From: Pseudoxanthobacter soli DSM 19599
GTDB taxonomy: Bacteria > Pseudomonadota > Alphaproteobacteria > Rhizobiales > Segnochrobactraceae
Direction: 5' to 3'
Assembly: GCF_900148505.1 (NCBI RefSeq)
Contig: NZ_FRXO01000005.1
Coordinates: forward strand, 277,424-341,423
DNA length: 64,000 bases
The translations under genes and the position numbers were made by a program. The notes beneath the pieces were generated by a model. The model searched no databases. It was not told the origin of the DNA and saw nothing but the letters and a program-made list of their open reading frames with translations. Shown here piece after piece: positions 32,500 to 42,539 of the stretch (positions are counted from its first letter, which is position 1; each line of letters opens with the position of its first letter).

Positions 32500-35400
32500 A
32501 TGGCGGGCACACGGTTGGCGGACGGCTCGGCCGGTTTCGTTCACCTCAGGGTACATTCCGCCTATTCGCTGCTTGAGGGCGCGTTGCATGTGAAGGATGT
32601 GGTCGGTCTCGCCAAGGCCGATCGCCAGCCCGCAGTAGCCGTGACGGACAGCGGCAACCTGTTCGGCGCGCTCGAATTTTCCGCCAAGGCGTTGGAGTCC
32701 GGCGTGCAGCCGATCATCGGCTGCGAACTCGGCGTCGATTTCGGCGACGAGGAGCCGACGCGCCGCAACGGTGTGCGCGAGCGGCTGCCCAGCGTGGTGC
32801 TGCTCGCCTCGACACCGACGGGGTTCGCCAACCTCGTCCGTCTCGTGAGCCGCTCGTTCATGGAGACGGACAACAGCGTCGAGCCCCACGTCGGCATCGA
32901 ATCGCTCCTTCAGGAGAGCCCGGGCCTGATCGCCCTCAGCGGCGGCCCCCGCGGCCCGGTGGACCGGGCCATCCTCGCTGGCGGCGGCGCGCTGGCCCGG
33001 TCGCGTCTGGAACGGCTCGCCGCGATCTTCGACCGGCGGCTTTATGTGGAATTGCAGCGCCATCAGCTGACGGCCGAGCAGGCGGTCGAGCCCGAGCTGG
33101 TCGACCTCGCCTACCGGCTCGGCCTGCCGCTGGTCGCCACCAACGAGGTCTATTTCGCCAAGCGCGACGATTACGAGGCACACGATGCGCTGCTGTGCAT
33201 CGCCGACGGCCGCACGCTGATCGAGGACGACCGGCGGCGGCTGACGCCTGAGCACGCCTTCAAGTCGCGCGCGGAGATGGCGTCGCTGTTCGCGGACCTC
33301 CCCGAGGCGATCGACAACACCATGGAGATCGCGCGGCGCTGCGCGGTGGTGGCGACGAAGCGCAAGCCGATTCTCCCCCGGTTCGCAGGCATCGGCGCGG
33401 ATCCCGAGGAAGCGATGCGCGCCGAAGCCGCGTTGATGCGCGAGCGGGCTCAGACGGGCCTCGCGCAGCGGCTGGAGCGCCACGGAATGGCGCCGGGCCT
33501 CGACGAGACCGCGTACCGGGAACGGCTAGACTTCGAGCTCGGCATCATCGAACGGATGAAATTTCCCGGCTACTTCCTGATCGTGTCCGACTTCATCCAG
33601 TGGGCGAAGGCCCAGGGCATTCCCGTCGGGCCGGGCCGCGGATCGGGCGCCGGGTCGCTGGTGGCCTATTCGCTGACGATCACCGACCTCGACCCTATGC
33701 GGTTCGGCCTGCTGTTCGAGCGCTTCCTGAACCCGGAACGCGTGTCGATGCCGGACTTCGACATCGACTTCTGCCAGGACCGCCGCGAAGAGGTGATCCG
33801 CTACGTCCAGGCGAAATATGGCCGCGCGCAGGTCGCGCAGATCATCACCTTCGGAACCCTGCAGGCGCGCGCCGTGCTGCGCGACGTCGGGCGCGTGCTG
33901 CAGATGCCCTACGGCCAGGTCGATCGCCTGTGCAAGCTGGTGCCGCAGAACCCGGCCAAGCCCGTCACCCTCGCCGAAGCCGTGCGCGACGAGCCGAAGC
34001 TGCAGGAGGCGAAGGCCGAGGAACCCATCGTCGAGCGGCTCGTCGGCATGGCGATGAAGCTCGAAGGACTGTTCCGCCATGCCTCGACCCACGCGGCCGG
34101 CATCGTCATCGGCGATCGCCCGCTGGAAGAACTGGTGCCGCTCTATCGCGATCCGCGCTCCGACATGCCGGTCACCCAGTACAACATGAAGTGGGTGGAA
34201 TCGGCCGGGCTGGTGAAGTTCGACTTCCTCGGCCTCAAGACCCTGACCGTGATCGACGTCGCGGTGAAGCTGCTCGCCAAGCGCGGTATCACCGTCGACA
34301 TCGCGGCGCTTCCCCTCGACGATCCCGCGACCTACGCCATGCTGGCGCGCGGCGAGACCGTCGGCGTGTTCCAGCTGGAAAGCCAGGGCATGCGCAAGGC
34401 GCTGGCCGGCATGAAGCCCGACCGCTTCGAGGACATCATCGCGCTGGTGGCGCTCTACCGCCCCGGCCCGATGGACAACATCCCCCACTACAACCGCTGC
34501 AAGCACGGGCTCGAGGAGCCCGACTATCTGCACCCGCTGCTGGAGCCGATCCTGAAGGAGACCTTCGGGGTCATCATCTACCAGGAGCAGGTGATGCAGA
34601 TCGCGCAGGTGCTTTCGGGCTACTCGCTCGGCGAAGCCGACCTGCTGCGCCGCGCCATGGGCAAGAAGATACGCGAGGAGATGGCCGTCCAGCGCGCCCG
34701 CTTCGTCGATGGCGCTGTCGCCAACAGCGTGCCCAAGGCACAGGCCGAGACCATCTTCGACCTCGTGGCGAAGTTCGCCGACTACGGCTTCAACAAGTCC
34801 CACGCCGCGGCCTATGCGCTCGTCGCCTACCAGACGGCGTGGCTCAAGGCCAACCACCCGGTGGAGTTCCTCGCGGCGTCGATGACGCTCGACATCACCA
34901 ACACCGACAAGCTGAATGATTTCCGCCGCGAGGCCGACCGGCTGAAGATCGCCGTGCTGCCGCCGCTGATCAACCGCTCCGGCGCGACCTTCGAGGTGAT
35001 CGAGGGCAAGATCGCCTATGCACTTGCCGCGGTGAAGGGCGTCGGCCGCTCGATGGTCGACCACATCGTCGAGGCGCGCGGGGAAAAGCCGTTCCGCGAT
35101 TTCGGCGACTTCGCCCGGCGCATCAACCCGCGTGCCGTCAACAAGCGCGCGCTGGAAGGGCTCGCCTGCGCCGGCGGCTTCGACGATCTGGAGGCGAACC
35201 GCGCGCGGGTCGTGAGCGGGCTCGACCATGTGCTTGCCGAGGCGGCGCGGGCGAGCGAGGGCGCGGAAATCGGCCAGTCCGAGCTGTTCGGCGGCGCGGG
35301 TCCGCAGCCGCTGGCGCTGCCGAATGTCGATCCGTGGCTGCCGACGGAACGGCTGCAGCGGGAATATGCCGCCATCGGCTTCTACCTCTCCGCCCATCCG

Positions 35401-35961
35401 CTCGACGAATACCGCCCGATGCTGAAGCAGATGCGGGTGCAGATGTGGAGCGACTTCGTCGAGGCCGTGAAGCGCGGCGCGGCGGCGGGGCGGCTCGTCG
35501 GCACGGTCACCCAGCGCCAGGAGCGCAAGACGCGCACCGGCAATCGCATGGGCATCGTCCGGATGTCGGACCCGACCGGGCAATATGAGGCGATCGCCTT
35601 CTCCGAAACGCTTGCCCAGGTTCGCGACAGACTGGAGCCGGGCCAGTCGGTGGTGCTGATCGTCGCCGCGGAGGAACGCGAGGAAGGCGTCAGCGTCCGC
35701 ATCCAGTCGGTCGAATCCCTCGACGAGGCAGCGCGGCGCATGAAGCACGCGCTTCGGGTGTTCGTGCGCGACGAGGCCCCGCTCGACGCCCTGGCGCGGC
35801 GGCTTCCCGCGGGCGGCGAGGGCGAGGTGAGCGTGGTTCTGCTGCTCGATGACGGCCGCCGCGAGATCGAGATGCGGCTGCCCGGCCGCTACGCGGTTTC
35901 GCCGCCGCTTGCCGGCGCGCTGCGCACGGTTCCGGGCGTGGTCGAGGTGGAGCTGGCCTGA
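32500..35961 (+). CDS. dnaE: DNA polymerase III subunit alpha
   Basis: A 1153-residue replicative polymerase of the DnaE1 class. The N-terminal PHP domain begins FVHLRVHSAYSLLEGAL. The palm has the PDFDIDFCQDRR motif with two catalytic Asp, preceded by GPGRGSGAGSLVAYSL; the third Asp is in KFDFLGLKTL. A helix-hairpin-helix region and an OB-fold (RLVGTVTQRQERKTRTGNRM) complete the protein. I chose the ATG at 32500 with a GGAGG site; an in-frame ATG at 32380 would add 40 residues of non-conserved sequence. Size and motifs separate it from the error-prone DnaE2. It may be partly transcribed from the SOS promoter upstream. Confidence 0.96.
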   Translation: MAGTRLADGSAGFVHLRVHSAYSLLEGALHVKDVVGLAKADRQPAVAVTDSGNLFGALEFSAKALESGVQPIIGCELGVDFGDEEPTRRNGVRERLPSVVLLASTPTGFANLVRLVSRSFMETDNSVEPHVGIESLLQESPGLIALSGGPRGPVDRAILAGGGALARSRLERLAAIFDRRLYVELQRHQLTAEQAVEPELVDLAYRLGLPLVATNEVYFAKRDDYEAHDALLCIADGRTLIEDDRRRLTPEHAFKSRAEMASLFADLPEAIDNTMEIARRCAVVATKRKPILPRFAGIGADPEEAMRAEAALMRERAQTGLAQRLERHGMAPGLDETAYRERLDFELGIIERMKFPGYFLIVSDFIQWAKAQGIPVGPGRGSGAGSLVAYSLTITDLDPMRFGLLFERFLNPERVSMPDFDIDFCQDRREEVIRYVQAKYGRAQVAQIITFGTLQARAVLRDVGRVLQMPYGQVDRLCKLVPQNPAKPVTLAEAVRDEPKLQEAKAEEPIVERLVGMAMKLEGLFRHASTHAAGIVIGDRPLEELVPLYRDPRSDMPVTQYNMKWVESAGLVKFDFLGLKTLTVIDVAVKLLAKRGITVDIAALPLDDPATYAMLARGETVGVFQLESQGMRKALAGMKPDRFEDIIALVALYRPGPMDNIPHYNRCKHGLEEPDYLHPLLEPILKETFGVIIYQEQVMQIAQVLSGYSLGEADLLRRAMGKKIREEMAVQRARFVDGAVANSVPKAQAETIFDLVAKFADYGFNKSHAAAYALVAYQTAWLKANHPVEFLAASMTLDITNTDKLNDFRREADRLKIAVLPPLINRSGATFEVIEGKIAYALAAVKGVGRSMVDHIVEARGEKPFRDFGDFARRINPRAVNKRALEGLACAGGFDDLEANRARVVSGLDHVLAEAARASEGAEIGQSELFGGAGPQPLALPNVDPWLPTERLQREYAAIGFYLSAHPLDEYRPMLKQMRVQMWSDFVEAVKRGAAAGRLVGTVTQRQERKTRTGNRMGIVRMSDPTGQYEAIAFSETLAQVRDRLEPGQSVVLIVAAEEREEGVSVRIQSVESLDEAARRMKHALRVFVRDEAPLDALARRLPAGGEGEVSVVLLLDDGRREIEMRLPGRYAVSPPLAGALRTVPGVVEVELA

Positions 35962-36074
35962 GGTTCCGCCGGCCCGGCCCGGGGCGGCTACGCGCCGCAG
36001 CCAGCGTGCCGGAGGCACCGCGAGCCGCTGGGGGTGACGGCGCCGGCCGGGATCGCGGTGCGGGCGCCGGGTGG

Positions 36075-36097
36075 CCGTGATCCACGAAGGATCACGG
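36075..36097. terminator. Hairpin downstream of dnaE
   Basis: A perfect 9-bp stem CCGTGATCC/GGATCACGG with loop ACGAA lies 113 bp after dnaE. No T-run follows, so it is a possible terminator or RNA-stability element. Confidence 0.4.
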
Positions 36098-36186
36098 CAG
36101 GCAAGGCGAAGGGCCATGGCGACGCGGCCGCTTCGCTTCGTCAACGGCCCCGGCGCTTCCGCTCGGGGCCGCCGTCCTGCGGCCGA

Positions 36187-36567
36187 TCAGACGATCTGGG
36201 AGAGGCCGGGAATGGCGTCGATCACGTTGTCGACGAGCTCGTCGCCGGCATTCTCGCGGGCAAACGCCACCACTTCCTTGGCGACGATCTGGATCTGGCC
36301 CATGTCGAGGCCGGCGGTGGTGAGCGCGTTGAACGCCGCCATCGCACCGAGACCGCCGCCGAACAGGGCGCCGAGGCCGCCGACATCGTCGGTCGCACCG
36401 GCGTGCTGCAGCATGGCGTTCGCGCCGGGGATCTTTGCGAACAGCTTGGCGACGTCGTCGTGCGGGCCGTCGTGGTGGAGGAAGCTCAGCATGATCGAGA
36501 CGGCCTTGCGGGCATGCTCCTCGTCGAGGCCAGTCTTCGCCGTGATCTTGTCGATAAGAAGCTGCAT
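36187..36567 (-). CDS. Hypothetical protein, DUF2780/DUF2267-like
   Basis: A 126-residue small acidic protein of unknown function. The pattern FAKIPGANAMLQ followed by a glycine-rich GGLGALFGGGLGAMAAF stretch and a helical C-terminus (DNVIDAIPGLSQIV) recalls DUF2780-type proteins, but I am not certain of the family. No signal peptide. The ATG (36565-36567) has a GGAGG site 10 bp upstream. The next gene on its right is transcribed the other way. Confidence 0.75.
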   Translation of the reverse strand: MQLLIDKITAKTGLDEEHARKAVSIMLSFLHHDGPHDDVAKLFAKIPGANAMLQHAGATDDVGGLGALFGGGLGAMAAFNALTTAGLDMGQIQIVAKEVVAFARENAGDELVDNVIDAIPGLSQIV

Positions 36568-37006
36568 GGTCTTGAATTCCTCCGCGTCGTATCCGCTGTC
36601 GCAACCGCCAAAGCGCCGCCAATCAACACAACTTGGGGCCTCTTCACAAGCCGTCGTTTGGAGGATGCGGCCCCGTTTTCCGGCCCCGGCGGACGGTCGG
36701 CGCTGTTCCGGCACGGGATTTCGCATCCGTCGCGGGAGCGGACGCGGGCGGCGCGCGCATTCGTGAAGCGGATGCAAGCGCTTGCACGCGCGAATCGCCC
36801 CGGCGGCGCCGACGGTATTGCCACCGGCGGTGTCGTCGCGCCGGGTTCTTTCGTCAGTGTCTTCATGACGGGTGCTGGGGGATGGTTGCCCCGTTGCGCG
36901 GGCATCTTTGCCGCGGCCTGCGGCGGCGCCTATAGTTGCCGGCGCGGTCCGGGCGACCGGCCCGGACGGACCAAGCGGGCCGGCGGGCCAACAAGGATGA
37001 GTGAAG
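36568..37006. promoter_or_regulatory. Divergent region with LacI-type palindrome
   Basis: 439 bp without a gene between divergent starts. At 36773-36786 is the perfect palindrome TGCAAGCGCTTGCA, which matches the LacI/GalR-family operator form TGNAANCGNTTNCA at every fixed position. No LacI-family gene is in the window, so the regulator would be encoded elsewhere. Confidence 0.45.
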
Positions 37007-38557
37007 ATGGCTGAGGCATCCCAGTCGCTGCTGAAGGAAGACCGCATCTTCCTCGGGCTCGCGAGCGGGCCGGAATATCTCGCGCTGAAGCGCGCGAACC
37101 GCCACGGCCTCGTTGCCGGCGCGACCGGCACCGGCAAGACGGTGACGCTGCAGCTCCTCGCCGAGGGCTTCTCCGAGGCCGGGGTTCCCGTGTTCGCCGC
37201 CGACATCAAGGGCGATCTGTCGGGTATCGCGGTGCCGGGTGGCGACAAGCCGGCCTTCGAGGCGCGCGCCGCCGAGATCGGTCTCGGGGCGGATTACGGC
37301 CATCGCGGCTTTCCGACCGTGTTCTGGGATGTGTTCGGCGAGCGCGGCCATCCGGTGCGCACCACGGTTTCGGAAATGGGGCCGCTGCTGCTGGCGCGCC
37401 TTCTCGGCCTTAACGACACGCAGGAGGGCGTGCTCAACATCGCCTTCCGGCTGGCGGACGAGGAAGGGCTTCTCATTCTCGACCTGAAGGACCTGCGCGC
37501 GGTGCTGGCGCTGCTGGCAGAGCGTGCGGCGGAGGTCGGCAGACTCTACGGCAACGTCTCGAAGGCGTCGGTCGGGGCGATCCAGCGCCAGCTGCTCGTG
37601 CTGGAACAGCAGGGTGGCGACCGCTTCTTCGGCGAGCCGGCGCTCGACATCGCCGACCTGATGCGGACCGATCGCAACGGACGGGGCGTCGTCAACCTGC
37701 TGGCCGCCGAGCGGCTGATGGAAAGCCCGCGGCTCTATGCGACCTTCCTGCTGTGGCTGCTGTCGGAACTGTTCGAGGAGATGCCGGAGGCCGGCGACCT
37801 CGATCGCCCGAAGCTCGTGTTCTTCTTCGACGAAGCCCACCTGCTGTTCGACGAGGCACCGAAGGCGCTTCTGGAAAAGATCGAGCAGGTCGTTCGCCTG
37901 ATCCGTTCCAAGGGCGTCGGCGTCTATTTCGTCACCCAGAATCCGCTCGACGTGCCGGACACCGTCCTCGGCCAGCTCGGCAACCGGGTGCAGCACGCGC
38001 TCAGGGCGTTCACCCCGCGCGACCAGAAGGCGGTCCGGGCCGCGGCCGAAACCTTCCGGCCGAACCCGGCGATCGACACCGCGCGGGCGATCACCGAACT
38101 CGGCGTCGGCGAGGCGCTGGTCTCCACCCTCGACGACAAGGGCGTGCCGTCGATGGTGGACCGCACCCTGATCTGTCCGCCCGCCGGCCGGGTCGGGCCG
38201 CTCGGCGATGACGAAAGGCGCCGGCTGATGGCGGCGAGCCCGGTCGCCGGCCGCTACGACACCATCGTCGATCGGGAATCCGCCTACGAGCGTCTGCAGG
38301 CGCGCGCGGCTGAGGAGACCGAGGCCGCCGGTGCCCCGCCGGCTGAAGAGGTGGGCGGGGGCCTGTTCGACGTGCTGTTCGGCACGAACCGGGCGCGCGG
38401 CAAGCGACTGACGACCACTCAGACGGTGGCGCGCAGCGTCACCCGCGAGGTGACCGGCCGGATCGCCGGCGAGGTCGGCCGGCGGGCGGCCGGCTCCATC
38501 GGCAGCTCGATCGGCCGTGCGGTGGTGCGCGGCATCCTCGGCAGCATCCTGCGGTGA
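37007..38557 (+). CDS. HerA-like helicase / DUF853 ATPase
   Basis: A 516-residue P-loop ATPase of the FtsK/HerA superfamily, YjgR/DUF853 group. Walker A is GATGTGKT (residues about 38-45), Walker [18 protein letters not shown], then the sensor segment [14 protein letters not shown] and an arginine in [20 protein letters not shown]. The C-terminus is a Gly/Arg-rich helix ([13 protein letters not shown]). The biochemical role of this group is not settled. The start ATG has AAGGA 9 bp upstream; an in-frame GTG six bases earlier is possible. Confidence 0.92.
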   Translation: MAEASQSLLKEDRIFLGLASGPEYLALKRANRHGLVAGATGTGKTVTLQLLAEGFSEAGVPVFAADIKGDLSGIAVPGGDKPAFEARAAEIGLGADYGHRGFPTVFWDVFGERGHPVRTTVSEMGPLLLARLLGLNDTQEGVLNIAFRLADEEGLLILDLKDLRAVLALLAERAAEVGRLYGNVSKASVGAIQRQLLVLEQQGGDRFFGEPALDIADLMRTDRNGRGVVNLLAAERLMESPRLYATFLLWLLSELFEEMPEAGDLDRPKLVFFFDEAHLLFDEAPKALLEKIEQVVRLIRSKGVGVYFVTQNPLDVPDTVLGQLGNRVQHALRAFTPRDQKAVRAAAETFRPNPAIDTARAITELGVGEALVSTLDDKGVPSMVDRTLICPPAGRVGPLGDDERRRLMAASPVAGRYDTIVDRESAYERLQARAAEETEAAGAPPAEEVGGGLFDVLFGTNRARGKRLTTTQTVARSVTREVTGRIAGEVGRRAAGSIGSSIGRAVVRGILGSILR

Positions 38558-38812
38558 CCGGTTGCGCCGGCCATCGAGGCGGCTTCGGCCTTGCCGGACG
38601 GGCCTGGTTCGGGCAAGGCAGGCCTGGCTGGTTGCGGCCGGCGCCAGCCGCCCGGATTGGCGATACCCGGGCGAGGGGCAGCCGGCCGGGGTGTGCCAGC
38701 ACAGGCGAACGTCCAAAGCATATCCTTCCACGTCAGATCGCACCGGTCTGCGCGGAATAAGCTCAAGCAGGCCGGTGCTCACCGGCCCGCGACTTCCTGA
38801 CAGGGGACTTTC

Positions 38813-40195
38813 ATGATCGACGCCGTCCTGGAACGCATCGATGCCGATCTCGAGGCCAGCCTCGAGCGCCTGTTCCACCTGCTGCGCATTCCGTCGATCT
38901 CGACGGACCCGGATTATGCCGACGCCTGTGCCGAGGCCGCGGTGTGGTGCCAGGGCGCGCTGGCCGAGCTGGGCTTCGAGGCCGAGGTGCGCCCGACGCC
39001 GGGCCACGCCATGGTCGTCGCTCACCGCGCCGACGGGGCGTCCGATGGGCCCCACGTGCTGTTCTACGGCCACTATGACGTGCAGCCGGTCGATCCGGTC
39101 GAGCTGTGGCACACCGATCCGTTCGCGCCGCGGCTCGCCACGGAGGCGGACGGCAACAAGGTGATCGTCGCGCGCGGTTCGGCCGACGACAAGGGCCAGC
39201 TCCTGACCTTCGTCGAAGCCTGCCGCGCCTGGATCGCGGTCACGGGCAAGCTGCCGGTGCCGGTGACCGTGCTGTTCGAGGGCGAGGAGGAATCCGGCAG
39301 CCCGAGCCTGGTGCCGTTCCTCAAGGCCAACGCGGGGGAGCTTTCCCACGACGTCGCGCTGATCTGCGATACCGGCATGTGGGACCGCGAGACACCGGCC
39401 ATCACCGGCTCGCTGCGCGGCCTCGTCGGCGAGGAAATCGTCGTCACGGCGGCCAACAAGGATCTGCATTCCGGCCTGTTCGGCGGCGCGGCGCGCAACC
39501 CGAACCATGTGCTGGCGAAGATCCTCGCCGATCTGCACGACGAGAGCGGCCGTGTCACAATCCCCGGCTTCTATGACGGCGTTCCCGAGACCCCGGCCGA
39601 AATCCTCCGGCAGTGGGAGGGGCTGAACTTCACGGCGGCGGATTTCCTCGGCGGCGTCGGCCTGAAGCTGCCGGCGGGCGAGAGCGATCGCAGCGTGCTG
39701 GAACAGCTCTGGGCGCGGCCGACCGCGGAGGTCAACGGCATGATCGGCGGCTATACCGGCGCCGGCTTCAAGACCGTCATCCCGTCGAAGGCCTCGGCCA
39801 AGGTGTCGTTCCGCCTCGTCGGCGACCAGGATCCGGAGGCGGTCCGCGCCGCGTTCCGGGCCTTCGTCAGCGCCCGCATTCCCGCCGACTGTTCGGTGGA
39901 GTTCCATCCCCACGGCGGCAGCCCGGGCCTGCGCGTCTCGCTCGACAGCCCCTACATGGCGCGCAGCCTGGAAGGGCTTTCCGAGGAATGGTCGAAGCCG
40001 GCGGTGGTGATCGGCGGGGGCGGCTCCATCCCGATCGTCGGCCACTTCAAGGACATCCTCGGCATGGATTCGCTTCTGATCGGCTTCGGCCACGACGACG
40101 ATCAGATCCACTCCCCGAACGAGAAATACGATGTCGCCAGCTTCCACAAGGGCATCCGCTCGTGGGCGCGGGTGCTGGCGAAGCTGGCCGGCTGA
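38813..40195 (+). CDS. M20 family dipeptidase/metallohydrolase
   Basis: A 460-residue zinc peptidase of family M20 (CNDP/DapE-like group, cytoplasmic). Metal and catalytic residues show in FYGHYDVQPVDP, RGSADDKGQL and FEGEEESGSPS; the dimerisation domain follows from about residue 190 (NKDLHSGLFGGAARNPNHVL), and the last ligand His is near the C-terminus (FGHDDDQIHSPNE). Length is normal. It is followed 13 bp later by a LOG-family gene, so the two probably share a transcript. Confidence 0.94.
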   Translation: MIDAVLERIDADLEASLERLFHLLRIPSISTDPDYADACAEAAVWCQGALAELGFEAEVRPTPGHAMVVAHRADGASDGPHVLFYGHYDVQPVDPVELWHTDPFAPRLATEADGNKVIVARGSADDKGQLLTFVEACRAWIAVTGKLPVPVTVLFEGEEESGSPSLVPFLKANAGELSHDVALICDTGMWDRETPAITGSLRGLVGEEIVVTAANKDLHSGLFGGAARNPNHVLAKILADLHDESGRVTIPGFYDGVPETPAEILRQWEGLNFTAADFLGGVGLKLPAGESDRSVLEQLWARPTAEVNGMIGGYTGAGFKTVIPSKASAKVSFRLVGDQDPEAVRAAFRAFVSARIPADCSVEFHPHGGSPGLRVSLDSPYMARSLEGLSEEWSKPAVVIGGGGSIPIVGHFKDILGMDSLLIGFGHDDDQIHSPNEKYDVASFHKGIRSWARVLAKLAG

Positions 40196-40208
40196 AGGGA
40201 GCGTGGAC

Positions 40209-40802
40209 GTGACTGATGGAATCGGGACGCTGTGCGTCTATTGCGGCTCGAACGCCGGCACGGGGTTCGACTATGTCGGCGCGGCGCGCGCGCTCGGGCA
40301 CCGCATCGCGGAGGAAGGCCTCCGCCTCGTCTATGGCGGGGCGCGGGTCGGCTGCATGGGCGCGGTGGCGGACGGCGCGCTGGAGGCGGGCGGCACGGTG
40401 ATCGGCGTGCTGCCGGAGGCGCTGCGCGCCCGCGAGCTGGCGCATCCAGGGCTGTCCGAACTCCACATCGTCGGCTCCATGCACGAGCGCAAGAGCCTGA
40501 TGGCCGACCTCTCGGACGGCTTCGTGGCGCTGCCCGGCGGGGCGGGGACACTGGAAGAGATCTTCGAGATGTGGACGTGGGCGCAGCTCGGTCACCACGC
40601 CAAGCCCTGCGCCTTCCTCAACGTCAACGGCTTCTACGGCGCCCTCGTCGGCTTCCTCGACCAGCTGGTGACGACCGGCTTCGTAAAGCCGGCCCACCGG
40701 GACATGCTGATCGTGGCGGACGATCCCGAAAGCCTGATCGAGGCCTGCCGCCGCTATGCGCCGCCCCAGGTCGCCAAGTGGATCGGCCGCGAGGAGCGTT
40801 GA
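40209..40802 (+). CDS. LOG family protein (TIGR00730)
   Basis: A 197-residue Rossmann-fold protein of the LONELY GUY/YvdD family. The motif PGGAGTLEE and LVYGGARVGCMGAVAD are the nucleotide-binding and catalytic signatures. Members act as cytokinin riboside 5'-monophosphate phosphoribohydrolases or as nucleotide pyrophosphatases; the bacterial role is often purine salvage. I chose GTG at 40209 because the AAGGGAG site is six bases upstream; a GTG six bases earlier is too close. Confidence 0.92.
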   Translation: MTDGIGTLCVYCGSNAGTGFDYVGAARALGHRIAEEGLRLVYGGARVGCMGAVADGALEAGGTVIGVLPEALRARELAHPGLSELHIVGSMHERKSLMADLSDGFVALPGGAGTLEEIFEMWTWAQLGHHAKPCAFLNVNGFYGALVGFLDQLVTTGFVKPAHRDMLIVADDPESLIEACRRYAPPQVAKWIGREER

Positions 40803-40847
40803 GGTTCCAGTGAGCCGCGCGGCCCCTTGCCCGCAGGGGGCCGCGCG

Positions 40848-41510
40848 CTATTCCAGCGCGGCGAGGCCGTCGAGCGTCTTCAGTACGGCGGCGGGCTTGA
40901 GGTCGGGATATTCGTCGGGCTGGCCGGTGCGGTTGATCCACACGGTGCGGAACCCGAACGCCGTGGCGCCTGCGATGTCCCAGCGGTTCGAGGACTGGAA
41001 CGATACCGCCTCCGGGTAGACTCGGAACCGCGTCGCGACGAGGTCGTAGGCGGCGGGCGCGGTCTTGTAGGCCCGGATCTCGTCGAGCGAGATGACCTCG
41101 TCCAGAGCGTCGCCGAGCCGCGCGTTGTCGACCGCCGCGGCCAGCATGGCCGGCGAGCCGTTGGAGAGGATCGCCAGCCGCGCGCCGCCCGCCTTCAGGG
41201 CCGTCAGCACGCGATAGACCTCCGGGTAGACGTCGAGGGTGCGGTAGGCGTCCAGCAGCCGGTCGCGGGCGGCCGGGTCGGCGTCCGGCACGGCGGCGAG
41301 GGCGAAGTCGAGGGCGTCTTCGGTCAGCTGCCAGAAGTCGCGATAGCGACCCATCAGGGTGCGGATCCAGGAATATTCGAGCTGCTTGCGGCGCCACAGA
41401 TCGGACAGCCGGTCGGCGGCCGGGCCGACGGCATGGGCGTGGCGGCGCACGGCGGCGTGGACGTCGAACAGCGTCCCGTAGGCATCGAACACATAGACGG
41501 CACGGGTCAT
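40848..41510 (-). CDS. Haloacid dehalogenase, type II
   Basis: A 220-residue L-2-haloacid dehalogenase, HAD superfamily. Asp9 in VFDAYGTLFD is the nucleophile, the second motif is LSNGSPAML, Lys is in YKTAPAAYDL, and SSNRWDIAGATAFG holds the final acidic residue. These patterns are typical of the type II enzymes that hydrolyse 2-haloalkanoic acids with inversion. It converges with the LOG gene and is divergent from sodB. Confidence 0.93.
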   Translation of the reverse strand: MTRAVYVFDAYGTLFDVHAAVRRHAHAVGPAADRLSDLWRRKQLEYSWIRTLMGRYRDFWQLTEDALDFALAAVPDADPAARDRLLDAYRTLDVYPEVYRVLTALKAGGARLAILSNGSPAMLAAAVDNARLGDALDEVISLDEIRAYKTAPAAYDLVATRFRVYPEAVSFQSSNRWDIAGATAFGFRTVWINRTGQPDEYPDLKPAAVLKTLDGLAALE

Positions 41511-41836
41511 GAAGGCGCCTCTCCTGTCCGGTCAGGCGGGGTGTCGGGAGGAACCGGGCGGCTGTCGCCGCCGGAACCCGATCGGACATGCACCAGTTTA
41601 TCGGCCGACGGCCGTTGCCGCCATTCGTCTAAGTCCCTATGTTCCTCGACGCACAGGATTTGCCCGGGGCGTGTTCCGATCAGGCGGATGCGTCTGGCCG
41701 ACGGACCGTTCCGGGCTGAGCCGCCCGCGGGTGGCTTCGTCGCCCGGCCGCTCCGTCAGGAACGGAACGGGCCCCGCCGAGCCCCGCTCCGCGGCTGCAC
41801 GCGCAACCGCGCCGACACAGTGAAGGAGATGCCAAG
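41511..41836. other. Intergenic region, dehalogenase/sodB
   Basis: 326 bp between divergent genes holding the sodB promoter. A loose match to a general-stress ECF (EcfG) promoter, GGAAC at 41573 and GTT 18 bp further on, is present, one base longer than the usual spacing. Nothing else is recognised. Confidence 0.4.
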
Positions 41837-42436
41837 ATGGCCTTCGAACTTCCCGAACTCCCCTATGCCTATGACTCGCTCCAGCCGTTCATGTCGGCGG
41901 AAACGCTCGAGTTCCATCACGACAAGCACCACCTCGCTTATGTCACCAACGGCAACAACCTGATCAAGGGCACGGAATTCGAGGGCAAGAGCCTCGAAGA
42001 GGTTGTGAAGGCGAGCTACGGCAAGAACGCGGGCGTGTTCAACAATGCCGGCCAGCACTACAACCACATCCACTTCTGGAAGTGGATGAAGAACGGCGGC
42101 GGCGGCAACAAGCTGCCGGGCAAGCTCGAGGCCGCGTTCGCGTCCGATCTCGGCGGCTACGACAAGTTCCGCGCCGATTTCATCGCCGCCGGCACCACCC
42201 AGTTCGGTTCCGGCTGGGCGTGGCTTGCCGTGAAGGACGGCAAGATTGAAATTTCCAAGACCCCGAACGGCGAGAACCCGCTGGTGCACGGCGGCAAGCC
42301 GATCCTCGGCGTCGACGTGTGGGAGCACTCCTATTACATCGACTATCGCAACGCCCGCCCGAAATATCTCGAGGCGTTCGTCGACAGCCTGATCAACTGG
42401 GACTACGTCCTGGAGCTCTACGAGGCGGCGGTCTGA
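41837..42436 (+). CDS. sodB: Superoxide dismutase, Fe/Mn type
   Basis: A 199-residue superoxide dismutase. Metal ligands fall in FHHDKHHLAYV, NNAGQHYNHIHFW and DVWEHSYYIDYRNARP (Asp and His), and the QHYNHIHFWKWM and GSGWAWL stretches resemble iron enzymes. It acts in the cytoplasm to dismutate superoxide. It is a single gene, ending 26 bp before a strong terminator. Confidence 0.96.
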   Translation: MAFELPELPYAYDSLQPFMSAETLEFHHDKHHLAYVTNGNNLIKGTEFEGKSLEEVVKASYGKNAGVFNNAGQHYNHIHFWKWMKNGGGGNKLPGKLEAAFASDLGGYDKFRADFIAAGTTQFGSGWAWLAVKDGKIEISKTPNGENPLVHGGKPILGVDVWEHSYYIDYRNARPKYLEAFVDSLINWDYVLELYEAAV

Positions 42437-42461
42437 ACGGACCTTGCTCTCACCGAACGAG

Positions 42462-42488
42462 AAAAGGGCGCCACGTGGCGCCCTTTTT
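42462..42488 (+). terminator. Rho-independent terminator of sodB
   Basis: A 26-bp perfect palindrome (arms 42462-42474 and 42475-42487) ending in TTTTT. It would also work on the minus strand for the gene at 42540, since the other arm starts with AAAA. Confidence 0.9.
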
Positions 42489-42539
42489 GCTTTGCGGCCG
42501 GCGTGAACGTGTCGCGACAGCCACCGAGAACTTTGCAGA

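Noticed and set aside
36863..40147. A 1094-codon frame antisense to the HerA-like ATPase and M20 peptidase genes
   Set aside because: No domain; mirror of two well-supported genes in GC-rich DNA.
41573..41598. EcfG-type general stress promoter before sodB
   Set aside because: Spacing is 18 bp, longer than the usual 16-17, and the flanking bases do not match; not enough to list as a feature.
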